Shown here: piece by piece, positions 45,600 to 59,291 of the stretch | How positions within the stretch are numbered: the first letter of the stretch is position 1 | How the letters are laid out: each line of letters opens with the position of its first letter | Source of the DNA: Sphaerulina vaccinii | Lineage: Eukaryota; Ascomycota; Dothideomycetes; Mycosphaerellales; Mycosphaerellaceae | Assembly: GCA_022570795.1 (NCBI GenBank) | Contig: JAKUDP010000028.1 | Span: 62,001-126,000 of the forward strand | DNA: 64,000 bases | Reading direction: 5' to 3' | Made by a program: the position numbers and the translations under genes | Notes under the pieces: generated by a model | The model's input: only the letters and a program-made list of their open reading frames with translations | What the model was told of the DNA's origin: nothing | The model's database searches: none

Positions 45600-47256
45600 T
45601 AGTATCTATAGGTTCTAATAATAATATATAGAATACTAGGTAGATCTTTATATCTTTTAGCAACTTAAGTCGGTAGTTAACTAGCTCTTATAGCTTATTA
45701 ATTAAAAATAGTCCGACCTTAACTTAATCTAGTTTCTTTGTCTTTTTTTTATTTTAAAGTTTTTTATAAAAAAATAGACCCTATCTCCCTTTTTTAGCTA
45801 AGGTACTATTTTTTGTTTATTATTATATAGCCTAGCTATTATTAGTTGCGAGTCTATAATTCGTTCTTCTAGTTCTTTATAGAGGTTCTTTAGATCTTTG
45901 CTTATAATTATAGTATATTCTATCTATAGATAAAATAAAGGTTTTTTAAAAAGATTTGAGTTTTACTTATAATTTAAGAAGAATAGTATAGCCTTTATTA
46001 TCTCTAATTACTAATTATTTAGTATAAGCTATACTATTAGTAGTAGTACTAACTAGTTATCTTATATATAATTAATATAGTATTATAGGTATTATTCTAG
46101 TATTTAGTTTATTTTTTTAGTCTATCTATCTATCTAAGAATAATATACTATTAATAGCTTATACTTAATCCCGAGTATACTAACTAAGGTCTTCTAGTAG
46201 TTAGAGGTAAAGAGCTTGTCTCTATCTATAATAAATACTTTTAGGAATTTATAATATTTTATAAGTCTATCTATAATAAGGTATCTAAGTTGCTTAGTAG
46301 TATATATCTTACTAGTAGTAATAAAGTATATATATTTAGTAAGCCTATCGACTATAACTAGTATTATATTATAGCTAATTCCTATAATCCGGTCTTATAA
46401 TAAAAGCAACTTTATAATAAAGTCTATTATAACTTTGTTCTATAGTTAATATAGAGGAGTATAGAATTAGATATATCTATATTTTATATATCGATCTACC
46501 TAATTCTATTAGTAGAGCTTATAGTGTTTGATATATTATAATATGTATTTATATATATATAGAAAGCTAAAGTTCTTTTAAATTAACTCTATAGTTTTTA
46601 TAGTTCTAGAGTGTCTATATTATAGATTGTTATAGTAGTATTATATATACTTATTCTCTCGGTCCTTTAGTACCTAATACTTCCTTTATAGTATAGGGAA
46701 CTATTCTTCTATATTCTAAAGAACTTATATAATATAGTTAAACTCTATCGAGTTTAAGCTTAGGCTTCTATCTAGATTAGCTCTTAGTACTTTCTAGTAT
46801 ACTAGTTCTTTTCCTTCTATATAGTTACTTCGGCAGCTTAGTATATTAGCTCGACTATTATTCTTTTCTAGTATATAGTAGATTTCGAACTTATATTAAC
46901 TAAGTAGTTCTAACTAGTAGGCCTATTATTAGGTTAGTACTTTTATTATAGTAAAGTAAGTTAGATTCTTATAATTAGAAAGAATCGTAAGCTTAGAGGC
47001 TCCTTCTATATATACTTACTAGTACTATATAGTAGTAATAATTATAAGTAACTTCTTATTATAAATATTATAGTTCTATTCTATAGAAGTTAATTTCTTC
47101 GAGTAGTAGGCTACTAGGTATTTCTTCCTATTATACTTTTATATAAGGTATACTCCTATAGCTATATCTAATATATTAGTCTCTAGTTTAACTTTGCGCT
47201 TCCTATCGAATAGTTATAGTACTAGTACTTAGTAGTATAATATTTTAAGTACTTTG
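45600..47256 (-). pseudogene. Integrase and downstream region of element A, RIP-broken
   Basis: Around 46130-46440 the minus strand reads through blocks like ILVIVDRLTKY, YTTKQL and FIIDRDKLFTSNY, the Ty3/Gypsy integrase core with two catalytic aspartates visible. TAG/TAA interruptions are RIP-type. Confidence 0.8.
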
Positions 47257-47606
47257 TATTATAGTTCTAATATAGAGTAATAATAACTATTTGCTTAGAA
47301 TATATAAATAGATAGAAGACCTATAAAGAAGCTACTTATACTAAAGAGATTAGAGTAATTAAAATTAAAGTAATTAAAGTAATTAAAGTAATTAAAGTAA
47401 TTAAAGTAATTAGGGAATAGTAACTCTAAGGTATAAAGCTATAAGTATATAGATAATACTCTTTAGTAAGTAGATAGGAGCTTTGTACTTAACTTATTTA
47501 AAGTATCTAATATATACTATTTAGATTTACTACTTTTAGAAATAAGAGATATTACTATAAAGGAATATACTCTATTATTCTAATAATATTATAGTAGGTC
47601 CTAATA
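47257..47606. repeat. Left LTR of C-b
   Basis: 350 bp, inverse complement of the 45088-45436 LTR. Carries the longest TAATTAAAG-type tandem array of the four copies (near 47355-47408). Confidence 0.85.
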
Positions 47607-49368
47607 ACTTTAAGTACTACCCTAGGGCTCTTTATATATATCTAGAAGTAATATAACTTAAAGCCTATTATAATAGTAGCTATTAATAGGTATTATAGAG
47701 TATATAAGTAATATATCGATTATAGGAAGTAGAAAACAATTAATACTCTCTATAAGCTCTATAAGTATATAGAAGTATACTAGAGGACCTAAAGTATCTA
47801 TATTAGAGATATTCGATAGAACTAAAAATAAGTTAAAGGTATTTTAGCTATAGATTTAGCTATACCTTTACTTTAATCTATACTAGTTTAATAGTAAAGC
47901 TAGTAAGGTTTTATATACTATATTCTTTCTAAAAGGAAGAGCTACTAAGAGATTTCGACTATATTTTAAGAACTAGCTTTATAACTAGAATAAGAGAAAA
48001 ACTCTAAAAATAGAAACTAGAAAAATCTTCTATAACTATAATAAGTTTAAAACAAAACTTAATAATCTATATAGAATATCTAATAAAAAAGTATATACTA
48101 ACTAGTATATCTAATAACTTAGATAAACTACCTTTATAGCTCTCTATATCTTAGAGTTCTAAGAATATTCTACTAACTTTAGATAGAATAATACTATATC
48201 CTAGTTCTACTAAGGGCTTAAGGATAATATTAAAGCTAAACTATTCTAAAACTCTAGCCTAACTATACTAGAAGTAATAATTAAAGTAGTAAAGGAAATC
48301 GATAAGAGACTCTAGAAGTTAAAGTATAATTAGTTTATATAGCCTAGATTCTAGAGACCTACCTAGAGTAGAAAAGGAGGCTTTAAGGCTAGAAGTTATA
48401 ACTCTAGATATAGAGATTCTATAGAATTAGATATTACTAAAAGAGAAAGAAAGCAAATATAAAGCTTTACCTATTATATATATAGTAAGGAAGGCTACTA
48501 TATAAGAAACTATAAAAAAAAAACAAAGTTAATAGAAAATTTAATATAATAAGCCTACTTAATATATATACTAGAAATATAAGAATATTATTTTAAAATC
48601 TACCTAGTAGAAAACCTAAAGAACTACTATATTATAGTCTCTTATTATAGTAAGTTAGAAGAAAAAAGACTTTCTAAGAAATTATTTAGTAGAATACTTA
48701 TAAAAATATTCTAATTTTAAAAAGGTATTTTAAAAATACTATAAAAGATAGATAGGTACTTTAGAATCTCTATACTAGAAGATACTAAGAAAGAAAGGAA
48801 AGAATTAGAAGAAGGCTCTTCTACCTCTAGCTCTTTAAGAGCTTTAGTAGTAGTATTATTAGTATAATACTTAGTAAGGTATAGCTACTTCCTAAAATAT
48901 ATCTTCTTTATCTACTTTTTAGATAGCTTCTACTAGTCTTAAGAAAGGTATTAAAGAATTTCTACCTCTTCCTCTTTTAAAGACTTAATATTATAATAAA
49001 GCTTTTTCTAAGTAGAATAGAGCTTTTCCTACTAGATAAAAGCTAGAGAAATATTATAGGAACTATAATTATACTTAATATATTCTAAATATTTTAAGAA
49101 GTAAAGACTAATAATATACTAAGAATAAGCTTTACTAAGTATAAGTTTTATAAACTAATAGTTTATATAAGAAGCTATTTTAATACTAGATATTATAATA
49201 TTAGTAATAAAGTCTTTATAATAAAAAGTAGATTTGCCTTTATATCTAGATTAATAAAAGGAGGTAGTTAATAAAAGAATTAAAAAAAATATTATTATAA
49301 AATAATAATAGAAGGAACTTTAGTTACTAAGTAAGCTTCGGAGCAAAGCTAGGCTAGAAGAGGGATAG

Positions 49369-49709
49369 TATTATAGTTCTAATATAGAGTAATAATAACT
49401 ATTTACTTAGGATATATAAGTAGATAGAAGACCTATAAAGAAGCTACTTATACTAAGGAGATTAGAGTAATTAAGATTAAAGTAATTAAAGTAATTAAGG
49501 TAATTAAAGTAATTAGGAAATAGTAACTCTAAGGTACAAAGCTACGAGTATATAGACAATACTCTCTAGTAAGTAGATAGAAGCTTTATACTTAACTTAT
49601 TTAAAGTATCTAATATATACTATTTGGATTTACTACCTTTAGAAATAAAAGATATTACTATAAAGAAATATACTCTATTATTCTAATAATATTATAGTAG
49701 GTTCTAATA
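49369..49709. repeat. Right LTR of C-b
   Basis: 341 bp, same family as 47257-47606 but with fewer units in the AATTAAAGT array. Confidence 0.85.
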
Positions 49710-49729
49710 CTTCGAAAGCTTTTACCTAC

Positions 49730-51948
49730 TCTAGATCCTAGCTCTATTTCCTATCTTTCTATATAAGCTTATTTAGGGATACTATAAGCTTCGAGTAGTT
49801 TTTAATAAACTTCTAGTTATATTTAGCTAGCCTAAGAAATAATTATACTTCCTTAACTATCTTAGGTACTAGCTAAGTTTATATTAACTCTATCTTTACT
49901 AGGTCGATCTTTATTCTATTAAGGTTTAGAATAAACTCTAGAAACTTAACTTCTTTCTTATAGAACTTATACTTTTTGGGAGTAGTATAGAATTCTATAT
50001 TTATAAATTATTAGAAAATATCTTAGACTTATTTAATATATTTCTATAGGGACTCTTTAGTATAGACAAGGATATCGTCTATATATATAATAATATATAT
50101 ATTAAGTAGGTCTCTAAGAATATTATTTACTATCTTCTAGTAGGAGGCTAGTATATTAGTTAGTTCTATAAATATAACTCTAAACTTATAAAGTCTATAG
50201 TATATTTAGAATACTATTTTCTATTCTTCTCTTTCTACTATATAGATAGTATAGAATATATCTTATAGATCGATTTTTATATACTAGTTAGATCTAGTAA
50301 GTCTATTTATAGTTCTTCGATATTAGGTAGTAGATATTAGTTCTTAATAGTAATTTTATTAAGTTTTTAATAATCGACTACTAGTTATAACTTCCTATTA
50401 GGTTTTAGAATAAATATAGTTAGTACTTCTATACTAGATTATAACTTTTAGATCTACTATTTTATAAGTATCTTCTTTAACTATTTATTTTCTTTCTAGA
50501 GCTTTTTTTCGAATTTCTTTTATAATAGTTTAAATAGAAGCTCTCTATTAGGTATTAGTATAATCCTATAGTTCTATTTCTAGTATTTAGATAGGGCTTC
50601 TAGTCCCTCGACCTCTTTAAAGAGTTTCGACTACTTTTAATACTTTTTAGAGATATCTAGTTCTAAAATAGTATTCTTTAATAGAGTATTACTTCTATTA
50701 GTACCTATAACTTTATAACTTTATACTATTATCGAGGTATCTATCTAGGGTAAGTCTATTCCTATAGCTCTAGATAGCGCAAGTTCGGTCTAGTTAAACT
50801 ATTTAGCTTTATCTATTAGTAAACGCTACTACTATATAGGCTAAATACTAATAATATAATTATATTATTCGAATATAAATACTCCTCTTCTCTAGTTAAT
50901 TACTAGGTTATACTTTTTTAACTAAGTTATACCTAGGATAATATTATAACTAGCTATATTAGTAATATCTAGAATAATTATTTTATAGTACTATTAGATA
51001 GCAAGTAGTAGTAGTATCTTTTCTCGCTCTATACTAGGTAAGAATAATCTATCTATTATAATTAATTTATACTCTTCTTTCTTATACTAGGTTATAAGTC
51101 TATAATATTTTATAAATAACTTAGAGGCAAAGTTCCTACTTGCTCTAGAGTCTATTATAGCTAGTAGCTTATAACTATTAATAATAATTTTTATATAGAA
51201 AACTATTATTAATACTTAAGTATTTATATTATAGAACTCTCTAGAGATACTTATTTCCTAGGAGTTAATTCTTTTTCTAATAGAGTAATAGTAGCTTTTT
51301 TAGCAAGCTACTCGTAGATCTATTATTCTATTTCTCTAATTATTTAATATAGATTTTTTTCTACTTATATCTTATTATAGGTAGTTTTAGATTAATATTA
51401 CTAGGTAAGAGTATACTTTTTCTTAAGTTCTTTAATTACTTTATATATCTAGTTTATAATAATTTCTCTATTTAGAGTAATATACCCGAATAGAGTATAT
51501 ATACTTCTAATTAGAACTCTTTCTTATATAAAAGTATCGAACCTATAGTTAACTTTAATATATTAGTAATTCTAGAATATATATCTTATTCTATCGAGTA
51601 TAGCATCTAGCTTAGATAGATAGAAGTATCTCCTTTCTTTAACTTTTAGAAAGATATATTTATAATTCTATACTAGATTTAGAATAATTTATTTAATTTA
51701 ACTTAGTATATCTATAGTAAAGGTTATAATTTTAATATCTATATCTAATTTTTTAGAACTCTTATTTTTATTATTTATATTATTTTTATTATATTTAGAG
51801 AGTTGCTTCTTCTTAGAACTTCCTTCTATAGACTAGTTTTATTCTTTCTTTTTAGATTCGATTTTAGAAGAGTAATTTTTTTTATTATAATAAGACTTAT
51901 TAATATCTTTTTTATTAGCGAGCTTTAGCTTAAAATATCGAAATAGGA
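49730..51948 (-). pseudogene. Reverse transcriptase and protease-side region of element A, RIP-broken
   Basis: The minus strand carries the YIDDILVYT motif at about 50063-50085, the Ty3/Gypsy reverse transcriptase active site. Upstream sequence up to 51948 should hold the protease and the rest of gag-pol. All frames are heavily interrupted. Confidence 0.75.
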
Positions 51949-52182
51949 TAATAATATATATATCTATAATATATAGAAAGAGTCTTAATATATAATAGAA
52001 GTAGAAGTATTAGATAGAAACTAACTATATTAATTATATTAGTTAGATATAGGTTGTATCTCCTTCTAAGATATAGAGTATTAGATAAGTTATATAGCCT
52101 ACTATTATATAATATATATTATATTATCTAATCCCTAAGAAGGTATCTCTTAGATAGTCTAACTAGACTATACTTTCTAATA
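51949..52182 (-). repeat. Left (3') LTR of element E
   Basis: 234 bp beginning TAATAATATATA and ending TTTCTAATA. Confidence 0.87.
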
Positions 52183-55100
52183 CTCCTACTTAGGCTAGAT
52201 AGTCCTTCTACCCTATATTCTAGTACTTATATTCTATTCCAAATCTCGATAACTTATTAAGTATAGAAGAGCTATTTATATAAGCTAGAGTTGTCTTATA
52301 AACTCCTAGAATTAGGGACTATTCTTCGGCTTAGTTAACCTATCTATAACTATCTCTTTTATTAGAATATATACTACTACTATCCTCTTTTACTACTAGA
52401 GTCTCCTAATATTATTATAAGCTATATTAATATATTTTAATCTTTTATAGGTATAGGTATCCTTAACTAGGGTTAGAGATACTTAGTTATCCCTTATAAT
52501 CTAAATAGGTCTAAGTTTATTTACTATATTAGAGTTTGCTTTAATAAGTAGTTAAAAAGAATATTCTTCTACTAACTCTATATAGTCTATTTCTCTTAGA
52601 AATACTACTAGGAATTAAGATTACTTAGTATATATATTTAGAGCTATATACTTAGCTTCTATAGTTAATATTACTATAGACTTCTACTTCTTACTTATCT
52701 AAGATACTAGTACTCTATAGAGGAAGAAGATAGATTCTAGAATTAAGACTCTATCTACTTTATCTATTATATAGTTAGAGTCTAAATATCTAATAAGGCT
52801 TCTACTACTTTTTCTAAATATAAGTTCTAGGTCTAGGAATAACCTAAAGTATCTTACTAGTTTCTTTAGAGTATTTATATATTCTCTTATTAGGTTAGCT
52901 ATATATAAGCTTAGTCTACTAAGAGCGAAAGTAATATCTAGTTTTATTATAACTATCGGCTATATCTATATACCTATCTAGCTTTAGTACTTCTATTTAG
53001 TATATTTTTTATTAGATAGAATTGCTTTAGTAAAGCTTTTATAACTATCTATTAGTAAGAGAGTTAGATAGGTATTTTCCTTAGTTATATTTAGCTTTAT
53101 AAAGTTCTTTTAGATATAGTATTTTTAATTAAGCTTTAGAGTTTCTATAACTCTATTCTTTATTATTTTTATTCTAAGAATCTTTTCTAGCTTCTTTAGA
53201 TTTTTAATCTTAAAGACCTTACTAAGCTATTTCTTAAACTAGAGAATATCTATTAGCTCTAGTACTATAATAGGTATATTATCTATATAGGTTAGAACTA
53301 TAATTCTTCTTTCTCTATAGATAAGTAGGTATAGGTCGATCTCTAACTAATCGAATTCTATCTATTCTAGCTTTAAGATATAGAGTTTATTCTAGTCTTA
53401 TACTACTTACTTAAGTCTATAGAGACTCTTTAGAATCTTTAGGACCTAGTTTAGTAGAACTTCTACTTCTAGAAATAGAATTATATAGATATCTTCTTTT
53501 AGAGAGCTCTCTATAAATATATTATTTATATCTACTTAGTATATCTCTAAGTCCTTTTTGTAAATAACTACTATAAATACCTTTAAAGTATTATACCTTA
53601 TAGTTAGTATAAAGGTATTCTTAAAGTCTACTCTAAACTTCTAGAAGAACTCTCTAGTAACTAGTTTTGCTTTAAACTTTTTAATAGCTCTACTAATTAA
53701 TCTTTTTATATTAAAGACCTACCTAGATATTATAAGGTTTATACTCTTTAGTAGTATAACTAGCTTCTAGATATAGTTACTATCTAAAGCTACTAGTTCT
53801 TTCTAGATTACTTTTTTCTATATATAGCTCTATTTAGAATTCTATATTACCTTTTTATAGAACTTTAGAATAGGGACCTTTTACTTTAAAGTAATATTAG
53901 GTCTAAGTACTATAAATATAACCTTTTTAATCTCTACTAAAATTTTCTAGATATAATTCCTTTCTTTTTTAATTAGGCTAAGAAATACTTTATAATACTT
54001 TAGATTAGATATATTATTTTCCTTATTTTTCTACTTTTTTTAGAGGATCTACTTTATAACTATATTATAGGCCTTAGGTTTAGGTCCTTTTTTTTTATCT
54101 AAAAGAGATCTCCTTCTCTTCTAGAATTATACTTTTACTTCTAGTAGATTTTATATAATATCTAGATATTTTCTAATATATATATTTCTACTAGTCTCTT
54201 AATAAACTTTAGTTAGCTAATTAGTTAGCTACTCTATTTTAATTTCTTCTTCTAAAGCTATATACTCTCGGAGTTTTCTTTTTCTAGATCTATCCTCTAG
54301 TACTTCTTTTTATTCTTTAGTAGAGGTCTAAGCTATATAAATAGTAGTTAATATTTAGTCGGGCTTCTAGAGCCTAATAGACTTTAGAACTCCTTCTACT
54401 TCTTTAGTCTCTCTACTAGTTTCCTAACTAGTATACTACTAGATTAGTTAAGCTTAGGAATATTTAACTCTAAATCTTCTTCTTTCTTATACTTAAACTA
54501 CTTAGTATTACTATAAGCTTTAATAGCTCTTATATTAGGCTTCTAGAAAAGCTATATTTTAGTAGTATCTAGAATATAACTAATAAATATAGTATTCTTA
54601 CCTCTATTTATTAGTTTGTCTAATCTTATTCTAGCTAGCTAGAACTTCGGGTTTATATATACTACTACTCTATAGCCCTAGACTCTAAAGTATAATACTA
54701 GAGGTCTCTATTCTAAGAATACCTCTTTAGGTAAGACTTTAAATCTATTAATATCTAGCCTATTTAGAAAAGTATTTCTAATAATAATACTTACTTCTAG
54801 TATCTTAGGCTAGAACTTAATTAGTATATTAGATTCTTCTAGTATTACTTTTACTTTTTCTTTAGAGGTCTAGATCGACTTTTTAATAACTCTATTCTAA
54901 ATAGAGTTATATACCTTAGTAGTATAGAAAGAGATTCTATTCTCTCTCTCCTACTATTTTAGTATAGTAAGAAGCTTCCTTATTCTATTATTCTTTACTA
55001 CTTAGAGAAGATTTCTAGATTAAAGCTCTACTTTTCTTTTCTATTAGTAGAGGGTAGGTAGTATATCTATTCTTAACTTTAGTAGAAAGGCCTACTTCTT

Positions 55101-57425
55101 CTTTAAGAAGTTATTAATAATTTTAAGCTACTATTTAAATTCTAATCTTAAGATAGGTAGGAGTCTATAGATATTAATAGATATAAAAGCTAGCTTTTAG
55201 GGCTTCTACTATATCTCTTTCTTTCTATACTACTTTATCTTTACTATTATATAGACCCTATATACCCTATACTCTTTTAGAATTAGTATTAGGCTCTTTA
55301 AATCTAAAATCTAGTAAAGGTTCTTTACTACTTTTTTCCTAAAATATATAAGCCTTCGATACTAGAGCTTCTACTAATCCTAGGTACCCTCTAATATATA
55401 GAAAATATATACTTTATCTATTAATTTCTATAAGAAGTATACTTAATTTCGGTCGAGCCTCTAGGGCCTAATAGACTTAGCTAGACTTTTATTAATTTCC
55501 TTAATAAATAGGACTCCTTCTAATATTCTTGTCTAGACAACTACTTTTCTAGAGGCTAAAATAAGTATAAATTTTAGTAGTTAAATACCGAACTACTTAC
55601 TAAACTAACTTTATAAAATAAGATTAACTCTAAGACTAGGTATAAATAGAATATTTTTTAGTATAATCTATTTCCTCTTTCTTTCCTCTATTACTACTTT
55701 CCTAATATATATAGCTATTAAGTAGCTACTACCGACCTTAATCTACTTCCTAGTCTAAAGAAGTTTTAGTTCCTTAAAAAGTAATTCTTAGTTAGTTATA
55801 TAGATAGAAGTATAAGAGTTAAGTAGCTATTCTAATAGCCTATACTTGCCTTTTATATCTATAGTTAAATAGGCTACCTTATCTATATCTTTATCTTCTA
55901 ATAGGGTCTAAAATACTTCTAAAGTAGTTAGTAACTCTATATTTTCTTATACTATAAAGGCCTTCTTTAGGTACTTCTTACTTAAGTTAGATTTCTTTTT
56001 AAAGAATTATACTTTAAGTTTAAGTTTCTTTACTATTTCTTTAAGTTTATTTTTCTCTAGTAAAGATCTTCTCTTTTATTTTAATAGAAAGTATCTTTTC
56101 TTAACTCGGTATTCTATTTTTAGTACTATAGTTTTAGTAGCTCTCTTTGCTCTTTTAAGTCTAGAGTAATTATTCTAGATATATAGTCCTCTATAGAGGA
56201 AATAGGCTAGTAGTTCCTAGATACTTTTCTTAGCAAATATAGCTATTTCTTAGCCTATTATCTATTTCTATTTTTCTTTTAGAATTCTAAAAATTCTAAA
56301 GCTTAAGATTCTATTTTAGGTCTATACTATCTCTAATTATTAAGTAGGACTTAGATAGAGCTATAAGGAGTTACTATATCTTTCTATTCTTAGTTTTAAT
56401 TTTTTTAAACTATAGGGAAATTATAACTACCTTTTTTATAATAGTACTTAGGCTCTACTATACTTTATTAATTATCTAGCTATTTTATATCTCGAATATA
56501 GTATACTATTTAAGAAAGCTTCTTCCTATAGCTTAGAGCTTACTTTTATACTTCTTTTTAGCCTATTTCTAGAGCTCTCTTACTATTTTAATCTTCTATA
56601 TTACTTCCTAATTATCTACTAATATATAGATATATATCTTATAGAAAGCTACTATATTATACTTCTTATAGGATACTCTCTTAATAGAGCTATCTAGCGA
56701 GTCTAATAATATAGTTAATATATATCCTAAAGGAGTTAATACTAGAGTATCTAGTATAGTTTCTAATAGAACCTATTCTACTTACTTAGATATAAGATAT
56801 ATTCTTATTATTCTAAACTAGGCTTTATAGTTCTCTTATATTAGAATTAGTATAGCTACTCTTCTACTAAATCTATTTCCTTACTTTTAATCTATTTTAC
56901 CTAAAATATTAAAACTAAACTTTAGAAAATTAATACTCTTTTAAATAACTTAAGTAGTAGTTTCTAGATAGCTACTTTCCTTATCTAAGACTCTCTTTCT
57001 TCTCTCTTAGATAAGCTTAGTATAGTTTCCTATACTTCCTACTTATCTATACTTATAGATAGACTTAAATAGTCTCTTTTTAGAGGAATATACCTTTCTA
57101 AGGTATTAGTAGTACTCTAGTATAGAGGTTAAGTCTTATCTATATAAAATAGTACTTTGGCCTCTAGCTTACTTTTTCCTTTTTATACCTTTTAAGCTCT
57201 ATTTCTTAAATATACCTTACTAGGTTCTTTTCTATCTTATCTACCTATAGGAACGTCTAGAACTCGCTAGAATCTTCTATATCTTCTTAGTAGTATAGAT
57301 AGATATACCTCGAGTCTCCTAATACTTCTTTTATTATAGGTTTATATTCTACTATTAGAAAAGGCTAACTATTACTATCTAATACTTCCTCTATAAACCT
57401 AGGCTTATAACCTATTAAAATAGAA

Positions 57426-57659
57426 TAATAATATATATACCTATAATATATAGAAAGAGTCTTAATATATAATAGAAGTAGAAGTATTAGATAGGAACTA
57501 ACTATATTAATTATATTAGTTAGTTCTAGATTGTATCTCCTTCTAAAATATAGAGTATTAGATAAGTTATATAGCCTACTATTATATAATATATATTATA
57601 TTATCTAATCCCTAAGAGGGTGTCTCTTAGATAGTCTAACTAGACTATACTTTCTAATA
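57426..57659 (-). repeat. Right (5') LTR of element E
   Basis: 234 bp matching 51949-52182 with scattered transitions. Confidence 0.87.
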
Positions 57660-57664
57660 TAGAA

Positions 57665-58944
57665 TAGAGTTCTTATAGTTTATCTAGAATAGGTAGTAGT
57701 TTGCTTCTATTCCTATACTATTAGATTAGCTATAAACTTATATCTTTACCTAGAGGGCTAGGCTAAAAGTTCGTATCTCTTTTAGAAGATATATATATCT
57801 AGTATAAGTTATTATAATAGAATTGCTAGTAAAGGCTTCTATATTCGACTTATCTTTCTTAGTATAGGTCGAGGTTTACTTATTATTCTATTATACTAAA
57901 GGATTAGACTTCCTTATAAGAGGTTATAGATTTGTTATAACCTTCTTATCTATTTCCCTTCTACTATATTATATTAAAAGGCTATTACTATACTATATTC
58001 TTTAAATAGTAGTCTCTTTTTATATAGCCTTCCTTACTATATCTATAATAGGTTAGTTCTTCTTACTTCTTATAGAGCTTCCCTTTGCTTCTAGCTCTAA
58101 ACTTTTTACTTTTCTTAATATTATTAAGCTCTATTAGTTGCAGACTATAGTATAGCTACGACCTTAGTTACTATTATTCTTAGTACTTGTTCCTAGCTAA
58201 GAAGTAGCTAGTTCTTTCTTATTATTTAGTAGTATATCTAGCTACTCTAGCTACTTTAGAGTTATACTATTTCTCGAGGGCTTATTTATAGAGGCTATTA
58301 TTAATCTTAATAGTTTCCTTAATTAACTAGGTAAGGTTCTTAATAATAACTACTTACTTAGTATAGGCTAGTTTGTCTTTAACTTAATTTTTAAAACCTC
58401 TATAGTATATTACTTAGAGGGCTTTATTATCCTAACTAATAATATATATATACTTCTAGAACTTAGCTATATACTCGGATATAGAAGTAGTCTATTTAAG
58501 ATACTATATAATATAAATAGTAGTACTAACTTTATTAGAGATTCTAAATAGAGTAGTTATCTAGCTTCTAAACTAATTGTACTTAGTAAAGATTCTATTC
58601 TTATCTTTATTATTATAGAGGTAGGATTCTAGGTATAGCTTAAGCTAGTATTTAGTATATTAATAAAAGAAGGTAGAGGCAAATAGTATTCTATTTTTAT
58701 TCTCGACTTTATTAAACCTAAAATATAAAGCTAGTTAATTAAACTAGGTAGATAGTTTGTCGTAGTCTCTATAATAGAGGTCTAGCTTAGCGACTTTAAG
58801 ATTCTTAAAGTCGAGTTATCTAGTATTTGCCTAGGTTTGCAAAGATCGAATAGTTCCTACTTTACTAGAAGTAGAAGTTCTTCTAGAACTTCCTATAATA
58901 GATATATTATAAGAGTATATAAAGCTATTAGGTTATAGGGAATC
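57665..58944 (-). pseudogene. Gag region of element A, RIP-broken
   Basis: On the minus strand near 58008-58053 a CCHC knuckle remains with its Cys and His changed to Tyr (SKEGYIKRD in the middle). This is the 5' part of element A, next to its 5' LTR. Confidence 0.75.
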
Positions 58945-59291
58945 TAATAATCTTACTAAGTAGAGGCTAAGCTTAATCTAGTTAGAGCTTATTAATATAT
59001 CTATAAGAAAGTAAGTAAAAAAGATTCTTATATTCTAATTAGTAAAATAGAATAGTAAGTTATATATAATAACTATTTATAACTATAATATTTATTACCT
59101 ATATATATAAAAGAGTTTTTTTTTAATTACTCTAATTATAGTAATCTAGGTAATTAGAATTACTAGATTACTAGTAATCGAGTAAGCGCCTATAGTGCAA
59201 GGTAGCTATATCTATATAGATATAGCTACTTGCCTAATTATATATATAGATATTTCTATAAGGCTTAGACTTATCTATCTAAACTATAATA
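58945..59291 (-). repeat. Right (5') LTR of element A
   Basis: 347 bp, partner of 27507-27851. Confidence 0.85.

Larger units (their letters stand above)
47257..49709 (+). mobile_element. Element C-b: 2.45-kb gag-only LTR element
   Basis: LTRs 47257-47606 (350 bp) and 49369-49709 (341 bp) in inverse orientation to C-a. Target duplications CTTTG (47252-47256) and CTTCG (49710-49714) differ by one RIP-type C/T. The 1.76-kb interior reads left to right, with a CCHC zinc-knuckle remnant at 48472-48513 (RIP-altered, SKEGYYIRN). Upstream of it is a gag-like ELDITKRERKQ region. A polypurine tract AGAAGAGGGATAG (49356-49368) adjoins the right LTR. There is no room for a polymerase. It is inserted in element A between the reverse transcriptase and integrase regions. 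Confidence 0.85.
51949..57659 (-). mobile_element. Element E: Ty1/Copia LTR retrotransposon, RIP-degraded
   Basis: Two 234-bp LTRs (51949-52182, 57426-57659) and 5-bp target duplications TAGGA (51944-51948) and TAGAA (57660-57664), equal except for one RIP-type change. At 5.71 kb it has normal Copia length. A reverse-transcriptase motif on the minus strand (complement of 53279-53290) reads YIDN in RIP-altered form, followed by IPII, as in Copia rather than Gypsy. The polypurine tract (complement of 52183-52191) adjoins the left LTR. It interrupts the gag-pol region of element A. Confidence 0.82.
27507..59291 (-). mobile_element. Element A: Ty3/Gypsy LTR retrotransposon, RIP-degraded, hosting all other insertions
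   Basis: Two 345-347-bp direct LTRs (27507-27851, 58945-59291), both ending in a RIP-altered TG...CA. Pol reads right to left: gag with zinc knuckle (58008-58053), reverse transcriptase with the YIDD motif at 50074-50085, and integrase core at about 46130-46440 (recognisable VDRLTKY and DRDKLFTS). A polypurine tract lies beside the left LTR (complement of 27852-27864). Without C-a, C-b and E its own length is about 6.6 kb, normal for the family. All frames are broken by TAG/TAA. No clean target-site duplication is visible (GGACT against CTTTC). Confidence 0.85.

Noticed and set aside
47355..47410. Short regular repeats resembling a CRISPR-like array
   Set aside because: Units are about 9 bp with no spacers, lie inside an LTR, and the organism is a fungus.
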